A stretch of 62,114 nt of DNA from NCBI RefSeq assembly GCF_944324745.1, contig NZ_CALUXO010000075.1, positions 1-62,114 of the forward strand, read 5' to 3'. Positions 27,144-34,440 of this stretch are shown here, in pieces. Origin of the DNA: an uncultured Thomasclavelia sp. (GTDB lineage Bacteria; Bacillota_I; Bacilli_A; Erysipelotrichales; Coprobacillaceae). Position numbers and translations under genes: made by a program. The notes beneath the pieces were generated by a model. It was not told where the DNA came from. It worked only from the letters and a program-made list of their open reading frames with translations, and ran no database searches. How positions within the stretch are numbered: position 1 is the stretch's first letter; every line of letters starts with the position of its first letter.

Positions 27144-28455
27144 TTAAGAACTTCTTAGTATTTTGATAAATGAAAACAATGCTTATTAATGAAACAATTA
27201 TTTCAGTTACCGGAAATGTAGCCCATACTCCAGTCATCTTGAATAGATTTGCTAATAAAAAAGCAGTAGGAATGATGATAATAAATCCTCTTAAAAGCGA
27301 AATAATATGAGCTGGTAATGAATGTTCAGTGGCGGTGAAATATATTGATGAAACGATATTAAAGCCCGCAAATAAACAGCCAATGAAATATATTTTTAAA
27401 CCAGCTTGACCAATTTCTTGTAATAAAGGATTATTTTCACTATTAAATATTTTAACGATTGTATCGTTATTAAAGATTATGATTAGATAAATTGTCATTG
27501 AAACGATGACAACCGTTATCAATGCATATTTAAAAATAGTCTTTACTTTTTTGATATTTTTAAGACCATAGCCATTACTTAAAAGAGGCTGAATTCCTTG
27601 CGATATTCCAGTATAAATAGAAATAACGACTAATGATAAATTGGCAATGACACCATAAGCGGCTACACCAGTATTGCCAGCTAACTGTAAGATAATAGTA
27701 TTAAAGACAATCATAACGATTCCAGAAGATACCTCGGTAATCAATGATGGTAAACCCCCAGAAACAATCTCGATAAAATATAATTTAGCAATTCTTTCTT
27801 TAATGATTTTAAAATGATTCTTTTTCTTAATAAAAAATGGTGAAAGAATCATCATGCTAATAACTGGAGCTAAGCCAGTTGCCAAAACAGCCCCAAATAT
27901 TCCCATATTGAAAGGAAACATAAAAACATAATCTAAGATAATGTTTGATAGACTACCACCAATCATGGCAGCCATTGATAATTGTGGTGCTCCATCATTT
28001 CTGACAAAACACAATAATAAGTTATTAAGCATGAACATTGGAGCAAACAATAAAATTATTTGTAAATAGGTATAGCACATGGAATAGACTTCTTCATTTG
28101 CTCCCAGCATTTTTACAATATTACCAGTAAAACAAATTCCAATGATAAAAAAGGTTAAAGCTATAATTAATGTTAGCATCAAAGCTTGAGTAAAGACACT
28201 ATTAGCGTTTTTATCATTATTTTGGCTTTTAAAAATTGAATATTTAATGCCTCCGCCCATACCGATCATTAAACCTGAACCATTAATAAAACTATAAATT
28301 GGGATAGCCAAGTTCAAAGCTGTCAGGCCGTTAGCTCCTAAAGATTTAGAGACAAAGAAAGTATCGGCTAAGATGTAACAAGATAACCCAATCATGCCTA
28401 AAACATTTAAACTGGTATATTTACTGTACTCTTTTAAATAACTTTGCTTTTCCAT
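27139..28455 (-). CDS. MATE family multidrug exporter
   Basis: A 438-residue protein with twelve hydrophobic segments in two homologous halves. The family block near residues 40-70 reads LGANGLTALNLAIPIYSFI and the glycine-rich LMIGMGGGIKYS follows. MATE proteins export cationic drugs using sodium or proton gradients. The start at 28455 follows AAGGAGG; the longer frame has no ribosome site. It is preceded by a roughly 100-base leader with a strong terminator-like hairpin (28481-28523), which suggests its expression is switched by attenuation. Confidence 0.92.
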   Translation of the reverse strand: MEKQSYLKEYSKYTSLNVLGMIGLSCYILADTFFVSKSLGANGLTALNLAIPIYSFINGSGLMIGMGGGIKYSIFKSQNNDKNANSVFTQALMLTLIIALTFFIIGICFTGNIVKMLGANEEVYSMCYTYLQIILLFAPMFMLNNLLLCFVRNDGAPQLSMAAMIGGSLSNIILDYVFMFPFNMGIFGAVLATGLAPVISMMILSPFFIKKKNHFKIIKERIAKLYFIEIVSGGLPSLITEVSSGIVMIVFNTIILQLAGNTGVAAYGVIANLSLVVISIYTGISQGIQPLLSNGYGLKNIKKVKTIFKYALITVVIVSMTIYLIIIFNNDTIVKIFNSENNPLLQEIGQAGLKIYFIGCLFAGFNIVSSIYFTATEHSLPAHIISLLRGFIIIIPTAFLLANLFKMTGVWATFPVTEIIVSLISIVFIYQNTKKFLK

Positions 28456-28588
28456 TTGGACCTCCTTTAAAAATAAAAAACCCCTAATCAATTTCAACTA
28501 TGGCCTACTGAAATTGATAGAGGTATTGTCCGGCGACAGATAGTTTAGTTTGCAACGATAGTTTATCAATTTTATAAGATGTTGTCAA
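28456..28588 (-). promoter_or_regulatory. Promoter and attenuator-like leader of the MATE gene
   Basis: Minus-strand TTGACA (28583-28588) and TAAACT (28560-28565) are 17 bases apart. The transcript then holds a small hairpin TGTC-GCCG-GACA. A long stem of about 15 pairs follows (CCTCTATCAATTTCA with TGAAATTGATTAGGGG, plus-strand 28481-28523), ending in six T: an intrinsic terminator inside the leader. An alternative pairing of AACTAT with ATAGTT in the terminator loop could act as antiterminator. It matches no riboswitch class I can name. Confidence 0.65.
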
Positions 28589-28650
28589 TTAATTTATCAA
28601 GTTACTAACAAATATTTATTTTCTAAAGTTAATAATCAAATTGAAAAGAT

Positions 28651-29580
28651 TTAGGCAATAAAAATCACAACAAATACATATACGATCAAAGTTATAATCA
28701 TATTTAATGAAATAAATGCTGAAGTAAAACTAGCGTCATCTTCATTTTGATATAATGGTGATATTTGCATTGGTAATGCAAATCCTGTTGGTGACATAAA
28801 GTAAATTAAAACCGCCATCAGATAAATTTCATCAGCCATTAATTCAGGAAAAATGATGAAAAATCCTAGAATAACTAAAAAGTAGAATAGAACTCTTACA
28901 GTTATCATTTTAATAATGACATTTAAAGTTTCTTTATTGATATTTAGATTATAACCAATAATAAATAAAATCATTCCAACGATTGGTCCTGTAACCATTT
29001 CGATTGTATTAGTATAGATGTCGATAAACTGGCTTGTGGCTAGAAAATTATAGACACCAGAAAAATTTAAAATCATTGCTAAAATAACAGCGATAACAAA
29101 TGAATTAGAAAATATTTTTTTTACTAATTGTTTAAAACTAACTTTACCAGCTGATATTTTTGCAACAATAACAGGTATGATTACAAAACACATTAAAGTA
29201 CCAGCTAAATCAAAAATAACAGTATTACTAGAACTTCCAACGATTGATAAGTATAATGGCAATGCTACATTACCACCTTCACAAGTTGTTAGCATATAAG
29301 GGGAAATATGACTGTATTTATGGTTAACTAACTTATTGATAACTTTACCAACTAAAACAGCAATGATAAATACAACAAAGACATATAATACGATCCATAT
29401 TGATGATGCTTCAATCGTTGAAGTTAAGATAATATTAAAAATTAAAAAAGGAAATAAGATATTGAAGATAATATGATTGGTTCCATCTTTTTGCTCTGAA
29501 GTAATCCATCCTCTGATTCTAGCAATTAAACCTAAAGCTACCATAAAAAATACTGGAAATAGTGTTGCTAAAGCGTTCAT
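28651..29580 (-). CDS. AEC family transporter (auxin efflux carrier/malate permease type)
   Basis: A 309-residue membrane protein with about ten hydrophobic segments. It has the N-terminal FFMVALGLIARIRGWI, a central motif TCEGGNVALPLYLSIVG (near residue 98) and the C-terminal SPTGFALPMQI, both conserved in the AEC family. Members carry organic acids or related small anions. The ATG follows AAGGAGA. It starts 9 bases after the GH1 stop, so the two are co-transcribed. An AEC carrier next to a glycosidase is unusual; it may export a product or import an organic-acid aglycone. Confidence 0.88.
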   Translation of the reverse strand: MNALATLFPVFFMVALGLIARIRGWITSEQKDGTNHIIFNILFPFLIFNIILTSTIEASSIWIVLYVFVVFIIAVLVGKVINKLVNHKYSHISPYMLTTCEGGNVALPLYLSIVGSSSNTVIFDLAGTLMCFVIIPVIVAKISAGKVSFKQLVKKIFSNSFVIAVILAMILNFSGVYNFLATSQFIDIYTNTIEMVTGPIVGMILFIIGYNLNINKETLNVIIKMITVRVLFYFLVILGFFIIFPELMADEIYLMAVLIYFMSPTGFALPMQISPLYQNEDDASFTSAFISLNMIITLIVYVFVVIFIA

Positions 29581-29589
29581 CTAATCTCC

Positions 29590-31062
29590 TTAAATTTCTA
29601 AATTTTCACCATTAGTGGCAATTACTTGTTGATACCAATAAAATGATTTCTTTTTGTGTCTTGAAAAATCACCAGTTCCATCATCGTGACGATTGACATA
29701 GACAAAACCATAACGTTTTTTCATTTCACCGGTACCAGCAGAAATAATATCGATCCATCCCCATGGGGTATATCCAATTAAATCGACACCATCCAATTCA
29801 ACGGCATCTTTCATCGCCTTAATATGATTTTTTAAATAGTCAATACGGTAATCATCGTTGATAGTACCATCGTTATTAATCATGTCTGGAGCGCCTAAGC
29901 CATTTTCAACAATAAATAATGGTATATGATAACGATCATAAAGCTGGTTTAAAGCAATTCTTAATCCTAAAGGATCAACGGTCCAACCCCATTGGGTAGT
30001 TGTTAAGTACGGATTTTTGTAGGCTATAAATTGATTTCCTTCAGTTTTGACTGCATTAGGATCGGTTGATGAAACTGTCGACATATAATAACTAAAACCG
30101 ATAAAATCAACCGTTCCCTGTTTAATTATATCTAAATCACCAGCTTTCATTTCAATTTTAATATTTTCTCGTTTAAATTTTTTTAATTGATATTCTGGAT
30201 AATAACCACGAACTTGAACATCAAGATAAAAATCTTTTTGGCGATTAAACTCAATTGTTTCCATCACATCCTCAGGACGACATGTCATTGGATAGCTAGG
30301 GGTATAAGCAATCATCATTCCAATTTTATTTTCTGGATTAATTTGGTGTCCTAAGATTACGGCTTTAGCACTGGCAATAAAAATATGATGATGAGCTTGA
30401 TAAATATTTTGTGGATTATTGTCATGAACGCCTAATTGACACCAGCTAGATAAAACATTTATTTCATTAAAAGTCATCCAGTATTTTACTTTATTTTTAT
30501 AACGAGTAAAAACTGTTTTTACAAAAAATAAGAAAAAATCAATTACTGTACGATTTAACCAGCCATCATAATGATCAGCTAAGTATAAAGGCATTTCAAA
30601 ATGATTTAAGGTTACAACGGGTTCAATTCCATATTTTAATAATTCATCAAATACTTGATCATAAAAAATTAAACCGGCTTCATTTAAATCATACATGCCT
30701 TTAGGACAAATACGTGACCAGCTAATTGCCATTCGATAACATTTAAAGCCCATTTCTGCCATCAAAGCAATATCTTCTTTCCAATGATGATAAAAATCAG
30801 TTGCTTGATGACTAGGATAATAGGTATCTTTTTGGATATAACCAGTAGCACCAATGGGAATAGTACCAGTCATTGTGCTATCGAGTTCAGCTTGTCCAAC
30901 AGTACCATCTGAATCTAAAAATGTTACTTTTCTGGAAATACTATGACTACCACCAGTAACGGTATCAAAAGTACTTAAACCACGATTGTCTTCTAAATAG
31001 CCACCTTCATATTGATTGGCCGAAGTGGCACCGCCCCATAAAAAATTATCTCTAAATCCCAT
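29590..31062 (-). CDS. 6-phospho-beta-glucosidase-like GH1 enzyme
   Basis: A 490-residue GH1 hydrolase. FLWGGATSANQYEGGY lies at the N-terminus, the acid/base glutamate in TFNEIN and the nucleophile in [10 protein letters not shown]. Compared with the GH1 gene at 22694 it has a longer N-terminal insert (about residues 35-75). The start at 31062 has GAGGAGG. It is followed directly by the AEC transporter gene and preceded by a LysR gene on the same strand. Substrates are likely phosphorylated beta-glucosides, a family inference; no PTS gene is in the window. Confidence 0.92.
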   Translation of the reverse strand: MGFRDNFLWGGATSANQYEGGYLEDNRGLSTFDTVTGGSHSISRKVTFLDSDGTVGQAELDSTMTGTIPIGATGYIQKDTYYPSHQATDFYHHWKEDIALMAEMGFKCYRMAISWSRICPKGMYDLNEAGLIFYDQVFDELLKYGIEPVVTLNHFEMPLYLADHYDGWLNRTVIDFFLFFVKTVFTRYKNKVKYWMTFNEINVLSSWCQLGVHDNNPQNIYQAHHHIFIASAKAVILGHQINPENKIGMMIAYTPSYPMTCRPEDVMETIEFNRQKDFYLDVQVRGYYPEYQLKKFKRENIKIEMKAGDLDIIKQGTVDFIGFSYYMSTVSSTDPNAVKTEGNQFIAYKNPYLTTTQWGWTVDPLGLRIALNQLYDRYHIPLFIVENGLGAPDMINNDGTINDDYRIDYLKNHIKAMKDAVELDGVDLIGYTPWGWIDIISAGTGEMKKRYGFVYVNRHDDGTGDFSRHKKKSFYWYQQVIATNGENLEI

Positions 31063-31134
31063 AAATAAGCCTCCTCGTATATTTGCAAGTAAATTATATT
31101 ACAGAAGATTTAAAATATCTAATAGTTATAATTT

Positions 31135-31169
31135 ATCGTTAGATATGATTATTTGTTATATCTAACGAT
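31135..31169. repeat. 12-bp perfect inverted repeat between lysR and the GH1-AEC operon
   Basis: ATCGTTAGATAT (31135-31146) and ATATCTAACGAT (31158-31169) flank 11 bases. The second arm covers the LysR stop codon. There is no T-run after it on the minus strand. It may serve as a weak terminator of lysR or as an operator; a GH1 promoter -10 (TATAAT, minus strand, 31093-31098) lies about 40 bases further. Confidence 0.7.
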
Positions 31170-32040
31170 TAAATATTTTTTTCATTTCTTCAAGTAGCAA
31201 GTTAGCAACTGGACTAAAAACTTGATATTTTTTCCAAATAACATAGATATTAGTTTGTAATAATGGTTCTAATTGTCTAAAACATAAGTTGCTATCAACA
31301 CCGGTATTAACTAAATTATCAAAGCTTAATGCATAGCCAAATCCCTCTTGAACCATGATTGAAGCATTGTAGATTAAATCAAAAGTAGCAACGATGTTTA
31401 ACTGATCTAATTTTTCACCAAACCATTTGGGATAATCTTCACTAATTCCCTGGCGAGAAACAATTAATGGTAATTGCAATAAATCATCAAGGGTAATTGT
31501 TTGTTTTTTTGCTAGTGGACTGCTTTTTGGCATGATTAATCCCCAGGTATCCTGATATGGGATTTTTATATATTGATATTTAGATAAATCAACTTCTTGG
31601 GCAATGATTGCAAAGTCCAATAAGCCTTTATCTAAACGTTCACTAACGGTTTCAGTATTGCCACTGTATAAATGGAAGCGGATATTTGGATATTGGTCAT
31701 AAAGATTTTTAGCTGCTTCGACAAAATATTTTATTGCTTTCGACTCAGCGCCACCAATATAAATATCACCACCACTAATTTCATCTAATGATTGAAATTC
31801 TTCGGTTGTTTTATCAACCATTTTTACAATATCTTCAGCGCGTTTTCTAAGTAGTAAGCCTTCTTCGGTTAATTTAATATTGTGATTACTACGAATAAAT
31901 AGCTTTTTTCCTAATTCTTCTTCTAACAACTTTATTTGTTTTGATAATGTTGGTTGCGTTACGTGAAGATATTTGGCAGCTCTAGTCATATTTTCTTCTC
32001 TAGCTATGGCTAAAAAATATCTTAAAACTCTAATTTCCAT
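31162..32040 (-). CDS. LysR family transcriptional regulator
   Basis: A 292-residue regulator. The winged helix is in residues 1-60 (LRYFLAIAREENMTRAAKYL, VTQPTLSKQIKLLEEELGKK) and the effector domain starts about residue 90 (GDIYIGGAESKAI). The start at 32040 is preceded by GAGGTG; a GTG three codons upstream lies in the ribosome site. It sits upstream of the GH1-AEC operon and diverges from the aldo/keto-reductase operon, and could control either. Confidence 0.92.
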   Translation of the reverse strand: MEIRVLRYFLAIAREENMTRAAKYLHVTQPTLSKQIKLLEEELGKKLFIRSNHNIKLTEEGLLLRKRAEDIVKMVDKTTEEFQSLDEISGGDIYIGGAESKAIKYFVEAAKNLYDQYPNIRFHLYSGNTETVSERLDKGLLDFAIIAQEVDLSKYQYIKIPYQDTWGLIMPKSSPLAKKQTITLDDLLQLPLIVSRQGISEDYPKWFGEKLDQLNIVATFDLIYNASIMVQEGFGYALSFDNLVNTGVDSNLCFRQLEPLLQTNIYVIWKKYQVFSPVANLLLEEMKKIFNR

Positions 32041-32114
32041 TTTAATCACCTCATATTCATTATAACGAATTTAGATATTCCAATAAAGAATAATTTATTA
32101 TTACTTATAGATAT

Positions 32115-32143
32115 TAGACATTATTAAGCAATTTAAATATAAT
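32115..32143 (+). promoter_or_regulatory. Promoter of the aldo/keto-reductase operon
   Basis: TAGACA (32115-32120) and TATAAT (32138-32143) with a 17-base spacer. The divergent LysR gene starts only 75 bases away, so the region probably also holds LysR sites. Confidence 0.8.
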
Positions 32144-32164
32144 ATGCTTAAGGAGATGATGTTT

Positions 32165-32401
32165 ATGCCAGAATATCGTGATAAAGAAGGTATCTTTTTT
32201 CAAAATTTATATGATGCAGGATGCAATCAAACATTGATTGAAAAATGTATCAATTTATACAAGAATAACGATATTCAAGAGTTATTAAAGGTACTTTTTT
32301 ATCACAAGAAGGATTTATTAATAAGTTTACATCAAAAAGAAGATGAGATTGATTGTTTAGATTATTTGATTACAAGTATTAAACAAGAATTTAGTTTATA
32401 A
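32165..32401 (+). CDS. Small conserved-looking protein of unknown function
   Basis: A 78-residue soluble protein, mostly helical, beginning MPEYRDKEGIFFQNLYDAGC and containing LLKVLFYHKKDLLISLHQKE. ATG 32165 follows AAGGAGATG; the longer frame starting at 32144 overlaps the -10 box. I recall similar short proteins beside aldo/keto-reductase genes in clostridia, but no function is known to me. It is the first gene of an operon with two reductases. Confidence 0.75.
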   Translation: MPEYRDKEGIFFQNLYDAGCNQTLIEKCINLYKNNDIQELLKVLFYHKKDLLISLHQKEDEIDCLDYLITSIKQEFSL

Positions 32402-32448
32402 ATTTTAAATCTAGTTGGATGTGGTCTAGTTGAATGGAGGAAAATATT

Positions 32449-33582
32449 ATGATTTATCAAAATTTTAAAGATTTAAAATTATCAGCTTTAGGAATGGGAG
32501 CAATGCGACTTCCAGTTGTCGATAATGATGATGGAAAAATTGATGTTGCATCAGCTAAAGAAATGGTTGCTTTAGCAATGAAGCAGGGGGTCAATTATTA
32601 TGATACTGCCTGGGGTTATCATAATGGTCAATCAGAAGTAGTAATGGGAGAAATTTTAAAACAATATCCAAGAGATTCTTTTTATTTAGCAACTAAGTTT
32701 CCTGGTTATGATTTGAATAATATGGATAAAGTTGCAGAAATTTTTGAAGAGCAGCTAAAAAAATGTCAAGTCGATTATTTTGATTTCTATTTATTTCACA
32801 ATGTCTGTGAGATGAATATTGATGCTTATTTGGATAGTAAATATGGAATTTTTGATTATTTAATTATACAAAAGGAAAATGGTCGAATCAAGCATTTAGG
32901 TTTTTCAGCTCATGGTGATTTAACAACGATGAAACGCTTTTTAGAAGCATATGGTTCTAAAATGGAATTTTGTCAGATTCAATTAAACTATTTGGATTAT
33001 TTATTCCAGGATGGAAAGAATAAATTAGACTTATTAAAGGAATATAATATTCCAGTTTGGGTCATGGAACCATTACGTGGTGGTCGTCTTGCTAAATTGG
33101 ATGATAAGGCAACTGATCAGTTACAATCATTACGTCCTGATGAAACAGTACCGGCTTGGGCTTTTAGATTTTTACAATCAATCGATAGTGTAACAATGGT
33201 TTTATCAGGAATGTCTAATTTAGAACAGTTACAGCAAAATATTCAAACATTTAATGAAAGTAAACCATTAAATCAACAAGAATGGGATACATTGATGAGT
33301 ATTGCTAAAAAGATGTTAGAGAAGAAAATTTTGCCATGTACTGCTTGTCATTATTGTACTAGTCATTGTCCAATGGGACTAGATATTCCATCTTTGATCA
33401 GTTTATATAATGAACATTGTTTTACCGATGGTGGTTTTATTGCGCCAATGGCTTTATCAGCATTACCAGCTGATAAACAGCCTAGTGCTTGTATTGGTTG
33501 TCGCAGTTGTGAAGCGGTTTGTCCTCAACAAATTAAAATTTCAGAAGCAATGAGTGATTTTGCGGCTAAATTAGGTAACTAA
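32449..33582 (+). CDS. Aldo/keto reductase with C-terminal 4Fe-4S domain
   Basis: A 377-residue protein. Residues 1-280 form an aldo/keto-reductase barrel with ALGMGAMRLP, the catalytic Asp-Tyr in YYDTAWGYH, Lys in ATKFPGY and His in FYLFHNV. The last 90 residues carry two cysteine clusters, CTACHYCTSHCPMG and CIGCRSCEAVCPQ, the ferredoxin-like 4Fe-4S pattern. This architecture is common in anaerobes and suggests electron exchange with ferredoxin. ATG 32449 follows TGGAGG. It is coupled to the next reductase gene, which begins 1 base after its stop. Confidence 0.93.
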   Translation: MIYQNFKDLKLSALGMGAMRLPVVDNDDGKIDVASAKEMVALAMKQGVNYYDTAWGYHNGQSEVVMGEILKQYPRDSFYLATKFPGYDLNNMDKVAEIFEEQLKKCQVDYFDFYLFHNVCEMNIDAYLDSKYGIFDYLIIQKENGRIKHLGFSAHGDLTTMKRFLEAYGSKMEFCQIQLNYLDYLFQDGKNKLDLLKEYNIPVWVMEPLRGGRLAKLDDKATDQLQSLRPDETVPAWAFRFLQSIDSVTMVLSGMSNLEQLQQNIQTFNESKPLNQQEWDTLMSIAKKMLEKKILPCTACHYCTSHCPMGLDIPSLISLYNEHCFTDGGFIAPMALSALPADKQPSACIGCRSCEAVCPQQIKISEAMSDFAAKLGN

Positions 33583-33583
33583 G

Positions 33584-34393
33584 ATGGAATATGTGACTTT
33601 ATCTAATGGAATAAAAATGCCTTTAGTGGGCTTTGGAACCTGGGATTTAAGGGGATCAAAATGTATTGATAGTGTTTTGGAGGCATTGAATTGTGGTTAT
33701 CGTCTGATTGATACTGCTAAGATGTATCAAAATGAACGAGAAGTGGGAGTAGCTATCCAAAATAGTCACATACCTCGTGAAAAGTTATTTATCACGACTA
33801 AATTAGATCGTCATTACAATAATTATCAATCAGCTAAAAAGGGAATTTTAGAATCATTAAAAGTGATGCAATTAGATTATCTAGATTTAGTTTTGATTCA
33901 TGAACCATATTCACATTCATTAAAGATGTATCAAGCTCTGGAAGAAGCGTACGATCAAGGTTTGATCAAAGCAATTGGAGTATCTAATTTTCATTATACT
34001 TATTTTAAAAATTTTATTAAAAACTGCAAAATTATTCCAATGGTCAATCAGGTTGAAACACATGTCTTTTTTCAGCAACAAAAATTGCAGCCGATATTGG
34101 CTAAAAATCAAACGGTTATGGAAGCCTGGAGTCCTTTAGCTACTGGAAAAAATAATTTATTTGAATTAAAAGAATTAGTTGAAATAGGAAATGTTTATCA
34201 CAAAACTGCGGCTCAAATTGCTTTAAAATATTTAATTCAATTAGGTATTGTAGTTATTCCTAAATCAGCCCATAAAAAGAGAATGGAAGAGAATATTGAT
34301 TTATTTGATTTTGATTTAACAGAAGATCAGATGGCAATAATAAAAAAATTAGATACTAACCAGTCATTATTTAATTGGTACGATTATCAATAA
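33584..34393 (+). CDS. Aldo/keto reductase (AKR5-like)
   Basis: A 269-residue reductase beginning with the AKR5-type signature LSNGIKMPLVGFGTWDL. The tetrad is seen as DTAKMY (Asp, Tyr), TTKLD (Lys) and LIHEP (His). The C-terminal cofactor site is IPKSAHKKRMEEN. It starts 1 base after the preceding stop with little ribosome site of its own, so it relies on translational coupling. It is a paralogue of the broken gene at 37785. Typical substrates are aldehydes or 2,5-diketo-gluconate-like compounds; the real one is unknown. Confidence 0.92.
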   Translation: MEYVTLSNGIKMPLVGFGTWDLRGSKCIDSVLEALNCGYRLIDTAKMYQNEREVGVAIQNSHIPREKLFITTKLDRHYNNYQSAKKGILESLKVMQLDYLDLVLIHEPYSHSLKMYQALEEAYDQGLIKAIGVSNFHYTYFKNFIKNCKIIPMVNQVETHVFFQQQKLQPILAKNQTVMEAWSPLATGKNNLFELKELVEIGNVYHKTAAQIALKYLIQLGIVVIPKSAHKKRMEENIDLFDFDLTEDQMAIIKKLDTNQSLFNWYDYQ

Positions 34394-34399
34394 AAAAGG

Positions 34400-34422
34400 C
34401 CCCGTTATTTTAAATAACGGGG
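34400..34422. terminator. Bidirectional terminator between the reductase operon and feoAB
   Basis: An 11-bp perfect stem CCCCGTTATTT/AAATAACGGGG around a single T. The T-run is best on the minus strand (for feoAB) and weaker on the plus strand. Confidence 0.85.
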
Positions 34423-34440
34423 TTAATTTTATGATATATT

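Noticed and set aside
28456-28588. MATE leader as SAM, preQ1, purine, guanidine or c-di-GMP riboswitch
   Set aside because: None of the conserved cores of these classes could be lined up with the sequence, so no class is named.
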